A stretch of DNA of 12,205 nucleotides, taken from contig CAJULJ010000070.1 of assembly GCA_910587395.1 (NCBI GenBank), positions 1 to 12,205 on the forward strand, in the 5' to 3' direction. Positions within the stretch are counted from its first letter, which is position 1; each line of letters opens with the position of its first letter. Shown here one piece after another: positions 1-7,400 of the stretch. The notes below the pieces were generated by a model. That model saw only the letters and a program-made list of their open reading frames with translations, was not told the DNA's origin and searched no databases. This stretch comes from an uncultured Oscillospiraceae bacterium (GTDB lineage: Bacteria; Bacillota; Clostridia; Oscillospirales; Oscillospiraceae). The translations under genes and the position numbers were made by a program.

Positions 1-118
1 AAAACTACAAAATTTCTTCGGCGTTTTCTTACAATTTCAAATTGGCGTTGACATTTCATAAAGCAGGCGTTTACGGCCGCAATCCGGTGCAGCAACAAGC
101 CCGCCTGACTATATGTCC

Positions 119-152
119 AGCCGTCCCGCTCCCCCGAGCAGGACGGCTTTTT
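119..152 (+). terminator. Intrinsic terminator of an upstream transcript
   Basis: An 8-bp stem (AGCCGTCC at 119-126, GGACGGCT at 141-148) is extended by an inner 4-bp stem (GCTC 128-131, GAGC 136-139) around a CCCC loop, and runs into five T's at 148-152. This is a textbook plus-strand terminator. It sits 13 nt before the next promoter, so it must end a transcript that began left of the window or within the first 118 bases. No gene for it is visible here. Confidence 0.85.
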
Positions 153-164
153 CGCGTTTTGGGC

Positions 165-193
165 TGTACATTTCCCGCCCAGCGTGGTAGAAT
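165..193 (+). promoter_or_regulatory. Sigma-A-type promoter of the yfbR-ACT-UPF0210 unit
   Basis: A -35-like TGTACA (165-170), a 17-nt spacer and a -10 TAGAAT (188-193, five of six consensus bases) precede the yfbR start. The predicted transcript start near 200 leaves a leader of about 26 nt. The -35 is weak, with four of six matches. The position between an upstream terminator and the first gene supports it. Confidence 0.6.
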
Positions 194-225
194 ACCCAGA
201 CAGACACAGAAAGGCGGCCCCACAT

Positions 226-801
226 ATGAACCACAGCTTTTTCGCTTACATCTTCCGTATGCGCCACATCGCCCGCTGGGCGCTGATGCGCAACACCCGC
301 ACCGAGAACGTGGAGGAGCACTCCTACGAGGTGGCGGTGCTCTCGCACGCCCTGGCGGTGATTGGGCGGGACGTGTTCCATAAGGGCCTGGACCCGGACA
401 AAATCGCGGCGGCGGCCCTGTTCCACGACGCGCCGGAGATCATCACTGGCGACATGCCCACTCCCATCAAGTATTACAATCCGGACATCAAGACCGCCTA
501 CCGCCAGGTGGAGGCGGTGGCCCAGGACAAGCTGCTGTCCATGCTGCCCCCGGAGCTGGCCCCCGCCTACGGGCCGCTGGTGCGGGAATCGGACCGGGAA
601 GTGAAGCGCTACGTGAAGGCGGCGGATAAGCTGGCAGCGTACATCAAGTGCGTGGAGGAGCTGAAGGCGGGCAACGCCGAGTTCAAAAAAGCCGCCGAGC
701 AGACCATGGCCGCGCTGAAGGAGATGGATATGGAGGAGCTGGACTGGTTTATGGAGCGGTTCCTCCCGGCGTTCAGCCTGACGCTGGACGAGCTGCAATA
801 G
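226..801 (+). CDS. yfbR: YfbR-type HD-domain 5'-deoxynucleotidase
   Basis: The 191-residue protein matches the E. coli YfbR pattern along its whole length. YfbR enzymes are cytosolic metal-dependent phosphatases that remove the 5' phosphate from deoxynucleoside monophosphates. The HD-domain residues are visible: H32 in ENVEEHS, H67-D68 in LFHDAPE, E71, D76 in TGDMPTP and D134 in KAADKLAAY. The R17-W18 pair before the HD core, a substrate-contacting pair in YfbR, is also present. I chose the ATG at 226 over the in-frame GTG at 184 because 184 lies upstream of the likely transcript start and because homology begins at MNHSFFA. A ribosome site AAAGGCGG (210-217) lies 8 nt before the ATG. It is first in a plus-strand cluster with the ACT and UPF0210 genes. 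Substrate preference cannot be read from sequence. Confidence 0.93.
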   Translation: MNHSFFAYIFRMRHIARWALMRNTRTENVEEHSYEVAVLSHALAVIGRDVFHKGLDPDKIAAAALFHDAPEIITGDMPTPIKYYNPDIKTAYRQVEAVAQDKLLSMLPPELAPAYGPLVRESDREVKRYVKAADKLAAYIKCVEELKAGNAEFKKAAEQTMAALKEMDMEELDWFMERFLPAFSLTLDELQ

Positions 802-844
802 GGGCCGTGCCGCGCGGCTGCATTTATCATCAAGGAGGAACCCA

Positions 845-1114
845 ATGAAAGCCATCGTCACCGTCATCGGCAGGGACCAGGTGGGCATCATCGCCGCCGT
901 GTGCGCCCTGCTCAGCGAAAAGAACATCAACGTGCTGGACATCAGCCAGACCGTCCTCCAGGAGTATTTCACCATGATTATGCTGGTGGATACCGCCCAG
1001 GCCACGGTGCCCTTTGCCCGTTTAAAAGAGGATCTGACCCAGGCCGGCAAGGAGCGGGGCCTGGACATCCGGGTCCAGCGGGAGGACATTTTCGACGCCA
1101 TGCACCGCATTTGA
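845..1114 (+). CDS. Small ACT-domain protein (UPF0237 family)
   Basis: This 89-residue protein is essentially one ACT domain, the fold used for binding amino acids or other small ligands. It has the N-terminal pattern VTVIGRDQVGIIAAVCALL (ACT strand 1 and helix 1), then NINVLDISQTVL (strand 2) and a C-terminal helical tail. No catalytic domain is attached, so it is probably a regulatory subunit or ligand sensor. A strong AAGGAGG (832-838) lies 6 nt before the ATG. Its neighbour 8 nt downstream is the UPF0210 protein. This pair is conserved in many Firmicutes (for example SP_0238/SP_0239 in Streptococcus pneumoniae), so the two products probably act together. The ligand and role are not established as far as I know. 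Confidence 0.9.
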   Translation: MKAIVTVIGRDQVGIIAAVCALLSEKNINVLDISQTVLQEYFTMIMLVDTAQATVPFARLKEDLTQAGKERGLDIRVQREDIFDAMHRI

Positions 1115-1122
1115 GGTGAACC

Positions 1123-2481
1123 ATGATTAACACCAACGACATTTTACAGACCATCCAGATGATCGACCACCAGCATCTGGACATCCGCACCATCACCATG
1201 GGCATCAGCCTGCTGGACTGCTGCGACCCGGACCCCCACGCCGCCTGCCGGAAGATTTACGACAAGATCACCACCTCCGCCGAGAAGCTGGTGAAAACCG
1301 GCGGGGAGATTGAGGATGAGTTCGGCATTCCCATCGTCAACAAACGTATCTCCGTCACCCCCATGGCGCTGGTGGCGGGGGCGTCCCGCACGGCCGACTA
1401 TGTTCCCTTCGCCGCCGCCATGGACAAGGCGGCCAAGGCGGTGGGGGTGAACTTCATCGGCGGCTTCTCCGCCCTGGTGCAGAAGGGCATGGCCGAGGGG
1501 GATAAGAAGCTCATCGCCGCCATTCCCGAAGCGCTGGCCTCCACCGACGTGGTGTGCTCCAGCGTGAACATCGGCTCCACCAAGGCGGGCATCAACATGG
1601 ACGCGGTGCGGCTCATGGGCGAAACCATCAAGGCCGCGGCGGAGCGCACCGCCGGCCGGGGCGGCTTCGGCTGCGCCAAGCTGGTGGTGTTCTGCAATGC
1701 GGTGGAGGATAATCCATTCATGGCGGGCGCGTTCCACGGCGTGGGCGAGGCCGAGCGGGTCATCAACGTGGGGGTGTCCGGTCCCGGCGTGGTGCACCAC
1801 GCCCTCCAGTCGGTGAAGGGGCAGCCCTTTGACGTGGTGGCGGAGACCATCAAAAAGACTGCCTTCCAGGTAACCCGCATGGGTCAGCTGGTGGCGCGGG
1901 AGGCCAGCGTCCGGCTGGACGTGCCCTTCGGCATTGTGGATCTGTCCCTGGCCCCCACCCCCGCCGTCGGGGACTCCGTGGCCCGCATTCTGGAGGAGAT
2001 GGGCCTGGAGGTATGCGGCGGCCACGGCACCACCGCCGCGCTGGCGCTGCTCAACGACGCGGTGAAGAAGGGCGGCGTGATGGCAAGCTCCTCGGTGGGC
2101 GGCTTGTCCGGGGCCTTCATCCCGGTCAGCGAGGACGAGGGCATGATCGCCGCCGCCCGGTCCGGGGCCCTCACCCTGGACAAGCTGGAGGCCATGACCT
2201 GCGTGTGCTCAGTGGGATTGGACATGATCGCGGTGCCGGGGGACACCTCCGCCGCCACCCTGTCCGCCATCATCGCGGACGAGGCCGCCATCGGCATGGT
2301 GAACCAGAAAACCACCGCCGTGCGCATCATCCCCGCGCCGGGGAAGCAGGTGGGAGATATCGTGGAGTTCGGCGGGCTGCTGGGCTCCGCGCCGGTGATG
2401 CCCTGCCACACCGGGTCCGCCGAGGAGTTCGTGGCGAGAGGCGGGCGAATTCCGGCCCCAATGCACAGCTTGAAGAACTAA
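1123..2481 (+). CDS. UPF0210/DUF711 (PFL-like fold) family protein
   Basis: The 452-residue protein is a full-length member of the UPF0210/DUF711 family, annotated as 'PFL family protein' for fold similarity to pyruvate formate-lyase. Recognisable stretches are the N-terminal LDIRTITMGISLLDC, GVSGPGVVHHAL near residue 217, GGHGTTAALALLNDAVK near 298-315, and the family's C-terminal signature ending GRIPAPMHSLKN. I see no secretion signal or transmembrane segment, so it should be cytosolic. The start codon is 8 nt after the ACT-domain stop, and the ribosome site GAGGTGA (1113-1119) overlaps that stop, suggesting coupled translation. The glycyl-radical motif of true formate-lyases is not evident, so lyase activity should not be assumed. 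The biochemical function is unknown. Confidence 0.92.
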   Translation: MINTNDILQTIQMIDHQHLDIRTITMGISLLDCCDPDPHAACRKIYDKITTSAEKLVKTGGEIEDEFGIPIVNKRISVTPMALVAGASRTADYVPFAAAMDKAAKAVGVNFIGGFSALVQKGMAEGDKKLIAAIPEALASTDVVCSSVNIGSTKAGINMDAVRLMGETIKAAAERTAGRGGFGCAKLVVFCNAVEDNPFMAGAFHGVGEAERVINVGVSGPGVVHHALQSVKGQPFDVVAETIKKTAFQVTRMGQLVAREASVRLDVPFGIVDLSLAPTPAVGDSVARILEEMGLEVCGGHGTTAALALLNDAVKKGGVMASSSVGGLSGAFIPVSEDEGMIAAARSGALTLDKLEAMTCVCSVGLDMIAVPGDTSAATLSAIIADEAAIGMVNQKTTAVRIIPAPGKQVGDIVEFGGLLGSAPVMPCHTGSAEEFVARGGRIPAPMHSLKN

Positions 2482-2515
2482 AAAGTGCCGGAGGCATTGG
2501 CCTCCGGCACTTTTT
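2480..2515. terminator. Strong bidirectional terminator between convergent genes
   Basis: A perfect 16-bp inverted repeat (2480-2495 with 2500-2515) encloses the loop ATTG and is flanked by five A's on the left and five T's on the right. It can therefore terminate transcription from both directions. It lies between the plus-strand UPF0210 gene and the minus-strand DUF2461 gene. The left arm begins inside the UPF0210 TAA stop codon. Confidence 0.95.
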
Positions 2516-2527
2516 AATATCAACCAA

Positions 2528-3211
2528 TCAGCAGGGAATTCTCGGGTCCGGGTCCGCCCAGAGGGTGGAGAAGTAGTCGTAATACGGCATGAGGAAAGCA
2601 AACCCCTCCACCAGCCGGTCCGCCAGCTCCGGGGTGTAGATGAACTCGGTCAGCTCCTCCTCATGGCCGATGGACAGGGACTTTTTGTTGTACCACGCTG
2701 CCAGCTTCGGCTCGGCGCAGGGCTTCTGCCGCTTGTAGGCGGGCCCCTCCAGCACAAACTCCTCCTGCCTTGCCAGCTTGCTTTCCAGCTTGAGCAGGGG
2801 CTTGGGGTCCCGGTCAATGCGGGCCCGGTGCTTTTCCATCACCAAGGCCTGGGCGCACCAGAAGCCCATGCCGTAGCTCCACCCGTCGGGAGCCAGCTCG
2901 AACCAGAGCACCGGGTGATCCCCGCCGGATTCGCTGCCGAACCGGAACAGGGACAGCCAGAGATGATCCTTGTAGGGCCCCCTCCCAAACAGCCGCCGGG
3001 CATCCCGATAGATACGGGAAATTTTGAGATTCAGCCCGCTTTTGGGAAAGCGCTCCAGCAAGGACTCCTGTATCTGAGCGCCCAGCTCCCTCATGGGGGT
3101 CAGAAAGCAGGTTTGGTACTCGGATTTGTGGGCCTCGAACCAGCTGCGCTCGTTGTTGAAGCGGATACCCCACATGAAGTCCACCGTCTCCTGAGAAAAG
3201 CCTTTAAACAT
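2528..3211 (-). CDS. DUF2461 (TIGR02453-type) family protein
   Basis: The 227-residue protein carries the hallmarks of the DUF2461 family: an N-terminal FxxFMW...NNERSWFEAHKSEY segment (residues about 4-32) and the central RIYRDARRLFGRGPYKDH stretch, equivalent to the family's R-x-R-F...PYK-x-H motif. The family is widespread in bacteria and its biochemical role is not known. No signal peptide or membrane helix is seen, so it is predicted cytosolic. Its ATG follows the VanW-protein stop by 3 nt, and its ribosome site GGAGG (3220-3224) lies inside the end of that gene. The two are almost certainly co-transcribed and probably translationally coupled. Downstream lies the bidirectional terminator. 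Confidence 0.9.
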   Translation of the reverse strand: MFKGFSQETVDFMWGIRFNNERSWFEAHKSEYQTCFLTPMRELGAQIQESLLERFPKSGLNLKISRIYRDARRLFGRGPYKDHLWLSLFRFGSESGGDHPVLWFELAPDGWSYGMGFWCAQALVMEKHRARIDRDPKPLLKLESKLARQEEFVLEGPAYKRQKPCAEPKLAAWYNKKSLSIGHEEELTEFIYTPELADRLVEGFAFLMPYYDYFSTLWADPDPRIPC

Positions 3212-3214
3212 GGC

Positions 3215-5053
3215 TCAGCCCTCCGTCGGATTGCTCAGCCAGGGAGGTATGGTGGTGTCTATTGGCGGCAGATCGATATACTGGGTAGGGGTAGGCTCGG
3301 GATTGGGCTCAAAGCTGGGAAACGGGTCCACACTGGGGTTGGGGTCCACACTGGGATTGGGATCAACACCTGGGTTGGGATCGGTGCTGGCGCCGGGATT
3401 GGGGTCAACGCTCGGCTCCACTGGGGGCTCGGTGACCGGGGGCTGAGCGGTTCCCTCACCCCAGGGACCGGAGTCCAGGGGGTTGTAGAGGATCACCTTG
3501 TCCCGCTTGGCGTAGGTGCTGTGGTTTTCAAAGGTGCGGGAGATCAGGTTTCCGCCTGCGTCGTACACGCAGCGGTACACGTCCACCACATAGCCGGTAT
3601 AGGGGGTGGTTTTCACCTTGGTGGTGCCCTGGGGGATGGACTCGTCAGGCTCATACACGGTGGTCCAGCCGGTGGAAGACTGGGTGTAGCGCTGGGTCTC
3701 CACCTTGATGTTGTCGGGGTTGCTGCCGTAGAACTGCACCGTCAGCTTGCCCCAGGCGCCGCCCTCGGTATAGGCCACGATCTTGATGGGGTAGCCGGTG
3801 CTGTTGCGGAACTGGAAGTCCAGGGAGGGATAGTATATGGTGGCGTCCAGCCCGTTGGGGATATAGCCGGTGGAAAAGGCGTGGCAGGCCCTGCGGACGA
3901 TCTCCAGATTGGAGTACACCGCGCAGTAGTACAGCGAAGAGGACACCTGGCACACGCCGCCGCCGTCCATGGGGACGGTTTCGCCGTTCTGATAGCCGGT
4001 GCTGGTTTTATAGCCGTTGGAGGCGCTGGGCGAACCGATGGTGCCCAGATAGGAAAACACCTCGCCGGGCTGAATCACCTTGCCGTTGCAGAATTCGGCG
4101 GCCCGGTTCACGTTGAAGGAGCGGTTGGCCACGCCGTCCATGTTGGTGGTGACGGAGGCCAGCAGGTCCTTGTAATACATGGACTCGTCTGCGGAGGTCC
4201 CCGGCGGGGTGTACTCCAGGGGGATGGTCACCGGCTCACCGGGGGCGGCGGCGTCCAGCAGGGACTGGGCCTCCTCCGCGTTGACCGACAGGCCGATCAC
4301 CGCAGGGGTGAGCTTTCCGTTCTCATCCACACCGGCGGCCTTGGGCTCCACATACACCAAATTATGGAGCACCTCGCCGCTGAGCTCGGCGCTGGGCACG
4401 CTCTCCGGCTCCACGGTCAGCTCGCTGGCGCCCTGGGCCAAAGCGGACTCCACTGCCTCCAGCAGGGCGCCGGTATCCACCTTCCGGCCGTCGGCGCCGG
4501 GGGTGACCACCACAGTTTCGCTCCCCAGCTCGTAGGTGAAGTCCACTGGCTCCACATACAGCTCGCCGGCGATGGACTGGATCACCTTTTGGGCCTCGGC
4601 CTGCCCCTCGGGGGTGAAAGCGGCGGCGGACAGGGGCAGGTCGTGTGGCTCCTGCGCCAACCCCAGCCACAGGGCGCCCAGCTTCCAGAAGGGGGTGCTC
4701 TCCTTGGCGGAGAAGCCCACATCCACCGTACCCTCGGGAGAACAGGTCATCAGCTCGCCGGACAGCTCCGCCTGCTGATCCTCGCCGTAATGGATGGTGA
4801 GCTTGCGGTCATTCAGCCGCTGGTCCATCTCTTGCGTCACGGCGGCCAGGGCGTCGTCCCGGGTCAGCCGGCTCAGGTCCACCGCGGCGCCCTTGTCGTC
4901 TCTGGCCACCATGCCGGGCATCAGCTGGTCATTGCTCTGCACCCAGCCGCACAGGCCGAAATAGCCGCCCACGGCGGCGACCACCAGGACTGCCGCCGTG
5001 ATGCCGGCGATCAGCCCTGCCGGGATGCTTTTTTTCGGAGTGGATTCTTCCAT
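3215..5053 (-). CDS. VanW-domain, membrane-anchored wall-associated protein
   Basis: The 612-residue protein has a positively charged start and one hydrophobic helix (about residues 10-34), giving a signal anchor with the bulk outside the membrane. An extracellular region (about 80-260) looks like the YoaR-type putative peptidoglycan-binding domain that usually precedes VanW. The VanW domain follows (about 300-440), with MDGGGVCQVSSSLYYCAVY and the partner segment ending FRNSTGYPIKI. A beta-rich G5-like segment (about 475-525) comes next, and then a Pro/Asn/Asp-rich repeat tail. VanW domains occur in some vancomycin-resistance clusters but most, like this one, are outside them; the role is probably in the cell envelope. 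I chose the ATG at 5053 because the 51 codons upstream cover the promoter and because GGAGG (5064-5068) lies 10 nt before it. No vanR/S/H/A/X genes are nearby, so resistance should not be inferred. Confidence 0.9.
   Translation of the reverse strand: MEESTPKKSIPAGLIAGITAAVLVVAAVGGYFGLCGWVQSNDQLMPGMVARDDKGAAVDLSRLTRDDALAAVTQEMDQRLNDRKLTIHYGEDQQAELSGELMTCSPEGTVDVGFSAKESTPFWKLGALWLGLAQEPHDLPLSAAAFTPEGQAEAQKVIQSIAGELYVEPVDFTYELGSETVVVTPGADGRKVDTGALLEAVESALAQGASELTVEPESVPSAELSGEVLHNLVYVEPKAAGVDENGKLTPAVIGLSVNAEEAQSLLDAAAPGEPVTIPLEYTPPGTSADESMYYKDLLASVTTNMDGVANRSFNVNRAAEFCNGKVIQPGEVFSYLGTIGSPSASNGYKTSTGYQNGETVPMDGGGVCQVSSSLYYCAVYSNLEIVRRACHAFSTGYIPNGLDATIYYPSLDFQFRNSTGYPIKIVAYTEGGAWGKLTVQFYGSNPDNIKVETQRYTQSSTGWTTVYEPDESIPQGTTKVKTTPYTGYVVDVYRCVYDAGGNLISRTFENHSTYAKRDKVILYNPLDSGPWGEGTAQPPVTEPPVEPSVDPNPGASTDPNPGVDPNPSVDPNPSVDPFPSFEPNPEPTPTQYIDLPPIDTTIPPWLSNPTEG
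3287..3406 (-). repeat. 18-bp tandem repeats encoding DPNPxV in the VanW protein
   Basis: Residues about 550-589 of the VanW protein consist of hexapeptide units of the type DPNPSV/DPNPGV, with degenerate copies (DPFPSF, EPNPEP) at the end. At DNA level two neighbouring 18-bp units differ by a single base, while others have drifted. The segment is likely an extended, wall-spanning linker. Copy number may vary between strains. Confidence 0.85.
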
Positions 5054-5087
5054 AAACAGCAAACCTCCTACGAACACAATTATAAGT

Positions 5088-5116
5088 ATTGTACCACTAT
5101 ATATTGAATTGGGCAA
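5088..5116 (-). promoter_or_regulatory. Sigma-A-type promoter of the VanW-DUF2461 unit
   Basis: Read on the minus strand, TTGCCC (5116-5111) is followed after exactly 17 nt by TACAAT (5093-5088), five of six -10 consensus bases. The surrounding sequence is strikingly AT-rich compared with the genes. The predicted transcript starts near 5081, leaving a leader of about 28 nt before the ATG at 5053. Confidence 0.75.
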
Positions 5117-5190
5117 GGTAAAGTATGCAAAAAAAGGGTTACAATTCGATGTCAAATCGTGGAAACGTGTGGCGCAGACGGATGTCAGCG

Positions 5191-5228
5191 CAAAAAGGCC
5201 GCCCACCTGACTTGTGGTGGGCGGCTTT
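5191..5228 (-). terminator. Intrinsic terminator downstream of fbp
   Basis: A 10-bp inverted repeat (GCCGCCCACC at 5198-5207, GGTGGGCGGC at 5216-5225) with an 8-nt loop is followed, on the minus strand, by a run of five T's (5196-5192). It lies just after the fbp stop. On the plus strand only three T's follow, so it acts mainly on fbp transcription. Confidence 0.85.
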
Positions 5229-5247
5229 CATGCGTTTGCAGCGCAGG

Positions 5248-7248
5248 TCAGGTCTTGTGGCTCTCCACGATGGCGCCGCTGCGGAAAGCGGACACCAGAT
5301 CAATGAGCTCGTCGATCTGTCCCTGGAGCTTCCGCCCGATGTCTGTTTGCAGGATCATGGCCCGGCTCTCCAGCCGCTCGAACACCTGGGAGGTGGAGGC
5401 GATGTCATAGTTTTTCTGGATGGCGGCGGTCTTGCCCACGAAGGGCTCGTGGGCCACCAGCCGGAAACAGTTGGAGTTGTAGATCAGGGTGTATCCGGCG
5501 ATGCCGGTGGTTTTTTGATATGCCTTGCAGAAGCCGCCGTCGATGACCACCAGCCTGCCGCCGCCCTTGACAGGGCTCTCGCCCTTCTTGGACTTCACGG
5601 GGACGTGGCCGTTGATGATGTGGCAGTGGGAGCCCTCCAGACCGAATTCCTTCAAAATCCCCTCGCACACCGCCGGGTCGTTGTACAGATGGTAGTAGGC
5701 GTTTTTTGTCTCCACATGGGTGGACTCGTCGGCGATGAACCGGCGCTCGAAGGTGGTCATGCGGTCCCGGCCGAAGATGGGGGAGTTGCGGCCCGCCCAC
5801 AGCCACCACAAAAAGTCCATACCCTGCTGGCGCTCGGGGGAGCCCGCCTTGTTGTAGTAGGCCCGGCGTGCCACCCGGTCGGCGTAGTCCAGGAACGCCC
5901 GGCCCGACAGGTTGTCGCAGCCCATGAGGGCGAAGTGCATCAGGGAGCCGTCCTCGTGCATGGGAATGCAGCCGTGGAAGAGCAGGTTGCCGTTGTAGAT
6001 GCGGTACAGGCTGCCCTTGGAGTAGAGGAAGCGCACGTGGCGCTGAAGCTTCTCGCTGTGGCGGAAGGACCGGGTAAGGGTGTTGATAAGCGCGTCCTCC
6101 TCCGGGGTGAGGGTGTAGGGGTCGGCGGGGTCCACGGTGGGAAAGTCGGTGTCCAGCATGGGGTAGGTGACCCCGTCGATGGTGATGGTCTTGCTGCCGT
6201 AGTCGATCTTGTCCAGCAGCAGCCGGTCGGCCATGTTGAAGGAGGGGTTGCGCTGGAGCTTCTGCCCCTCCAGCTTGAACAGGATCATGGAGATGGCCTT
6301 GTGCATCCGGGCGCACAGCAGCTTGTCCCGGTCGGTGACGGAATCCTCGTCTTCCTTGGCGATCTTCACCTCGAAGCGGCTGATATCACAGTGGCGGTAG
6401 AACTCGTCGGCGAACACGGACAGGGGGCGCAGGGAGATGCCGTAGCCGGTCTCAATGACCTCCAGGTTGTTGTAGCGCAGGGAGTTGACCAGCACGGTGG
6501 CGACAAGCGTGCGGGAACCGGAGGCCGCGCCCATCCAGAGGATGTCGTGGTTGCCCCACTGGATGTCTACACTGTGGTAGGCCATCAGGCTGTCCATGAT
6601 GACGTCGGCGCCGGGACCCCGGTCGAAGATGTCGCCCACCAGGTGCAGGTGGTCCACCGCCAGCTTTTTGATGAGCTCGCACAGCTGGATCAGGAAATTG
6701 GACGCCCGGTCCAGGTCAATGATGGTGTTGATGATGTTTTCGTAATAATCCCGCTTGTCCGCCTCGTTCTTCTCGTAGTGGGTGTGGATCAGCTCGTCGA
6801 TGATGTAGGCGTACTCGGGGGGCATGGCCTTACGGACCTTGGAGCGGGTGTACTTGGCGCTGACCAGGCAGCACAGGTCGATGAGCCGGTGGAAGGTGAT
6901 GCGGTACCACTCCCGCATGTCCTCGGTCTCCCGCTCGATCTCCTCCAGCTTTTCCTCGGGGTAATAGATGAGGGTGGCCAGCTGGTCCCGGTCGGACCGG
7001 GGCACGGTGGCCCCCAGCAGCTCGTCGATTTTCACCCGGACCACGCCGGAGGCGGAGTTCAGGATGTGCTGGAAGGCCTCGAACTCCCCGTGGACGTCGG
7101 ACAGGAAGTGCTCGGTGCCCTTGGGCAGGTTCTGAATGGCCTTCAGGTTGATAATCTCCGTACAGGCGGATTGGACGTTGGGGTACTGGCGGGCCAGGAG
7201 CTTCAGGTACTCCAGCCGCTGGGGAGAAAAGGTCACGGTAGGCTTCAT
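5248..7248 (-). CDS. fbp: Fructose-1,6-bisphosphatase, class III
   Basis: The 666-residue enzyme has the size and architecture of the Firmicute class III fructose-bisphosphatase (B. subtilis Fbp is about 670 residues). It hydrolyses fructose 1,6-bisphosphate to fructose 6-phosphate in gluconeogenesis. Metallophosphoesterase motifs are intact: LSDVHGE (D51, H53, E55), GDIFDRGPGAD (205-215) and WGNHDILWMG (231-240), with the late histidine motif NGHVPVKSKKGESP and the family-typical GGRLVVIDGGFCKAYQ near the C terminus. The ATG at 7248 follows AAAGGAGG at good spacing. It is transcribed alone: a terminator stands after it and another structure ends the unit upstream. The upstream gap holds -10-like hexamers but no clear -35. 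Confidence 0.97.
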   Translation of the reverse strand: MKPTVTFSPQRLEYLKLLARQYPNVQSACTEIINLKAIQNLPKGTEHFLSDVHGEFEAFQHILNSASGVVRVKIDELLGATVPRSDRDQLATLIYYPEEKLEEIERETEDMREWYRITFHRLIDLCCLVSAKYTRSKVRKAMPPEYAYIIDELIHTHYEKNEADKRDYYENIINTIIDLDRASNFLIQLCELIKKLAVDHLHLVGDIFDRGPGADVIMDSLMAYHSVDIQWGNHDILWMGAASGSRTLVATVLVNSLRYNNLEVIETGYGISLRPLSVFADEFYRHCDISRFEVKIAKEDEDSVTDRDKLLCARMHKAISMILFKLEGQKLQRNPSFNMADRLLLDKIDYGSKTITIDGVTYPMLDTDFPTVDPADPYTLTPEEDALINTLTRSFRHSEKLQRHVRFLYSKGSLYRIYNGNLLFHGCIPMHEDGSLMHFALMGCDNLSGRAFLDYADRVARRAYYNKAGSPERQQGMDFLWWLWAGRNSPIFGRDRMTTFERRFIADESTHVETKNAYYHLYNDPAVCEGILKEFGLEGSHCHIINGHVPVKSKKGESPVKGGGRLVVIDGGFCKAYQKTTGIAGYTLIYNSNCFRLVAHEPFVGKTAAIQKNYDIASTSQVFERLESRAMILQTDIGRKLQGQIDELIDLVSAFRSGAIVESHKT

Positions 7249-7274
7249 GGCGCGTCCTCCTTTGAATGGATATT

Positions 7275-7293
7275 ATTGTATAACAGCATTATG
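7275..7293 (-). promoter_or_regulatory. Possible -10 region for fbp
   Basis: Two -10-like hexamers are present on the minus strand in the AT-rich gap upstream of fbp: CATAAT (7293-7288) and TACAAT (7280-7275). Neither has a recognisable -35 at 16-18 nt. A promoter is expected here because a terminator lies immediately upstream, but which hexamer is used cannot be decided by eye. Confidence 0.35.
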
Positions 7294-7320
7294 ACATATC
7301 TTTGCGGAAAAGGAAATAGG

Positions 7321-7359
7321 AAAAGGCGTGGAAACGAAAAGATTTCCGTTTCCACGCCT
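7321..7359 (-). terminator. Terminator of the rpe-recR-yciI unit
   Basis: A 13-bp perfect stem (7324-7336 with 7347-7359) with a 10-nt loop that can pair further is followed on the minus strand by TTTT (7324-7321) and then a pyrimidine-rich stretch. On the plus strand it is followed by GATTTTTG. It lies 41 nt after the YciI-like stop and upstream of the fbp promoter region, which fits a transcription boundary. Confidence 0.75.
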
Positions 7360-7400
7360 GATTTTTGTTAAAAGAGTGACAAAATGCCGATTCCACTCTC

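Noticed and set aside
184..225. GTG start extending yfbR by 14 codons
   Set aside because: It lies upstream of the predicted transcript start and overlaps the -10 box. YfbR homology begins at the ATG at 226.
109..1110. A 333-codon minus-strand frame across yfbR and the ACT gene
   Set aside because: It covers two well-supported plus-strand genes, a promoter and a terminator, and its translation has no recognisable domain.
3215..5053. A glycopeptide-resistance locus because of the VanW domain
   Set aside because: No ligase, dehydrogenase, dipeptidase or two-component genes are present. Stand-alone VanW proteins are common in Clostridia.
2663..5107. An 814-codon open frame on the plus strand antisense to the VanW and DUF2461 genes
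   Set aside because: Its translation is a low-complexity Gly/His/Val/Leu-rich sequence with no family match, a typical mirror of GC-rich codons. The minus-strand proteins have recognisable domains.
5054..5206. Fifty-one extra N-terminal codons for the VanW protein
   Set aside because: They run through the promoter and leader. A ribosome site precedes the ATG at 5053, which starts directly before a proper signal anchor.
5125..7371. A 748-codon open frame on the plus strand antisense to fbp
   Set aside because: The minus strand carries an intact class III fructose-bisphosphatase with all motifs. The plus-strand product looks like shadow translation and runs across a terminator.
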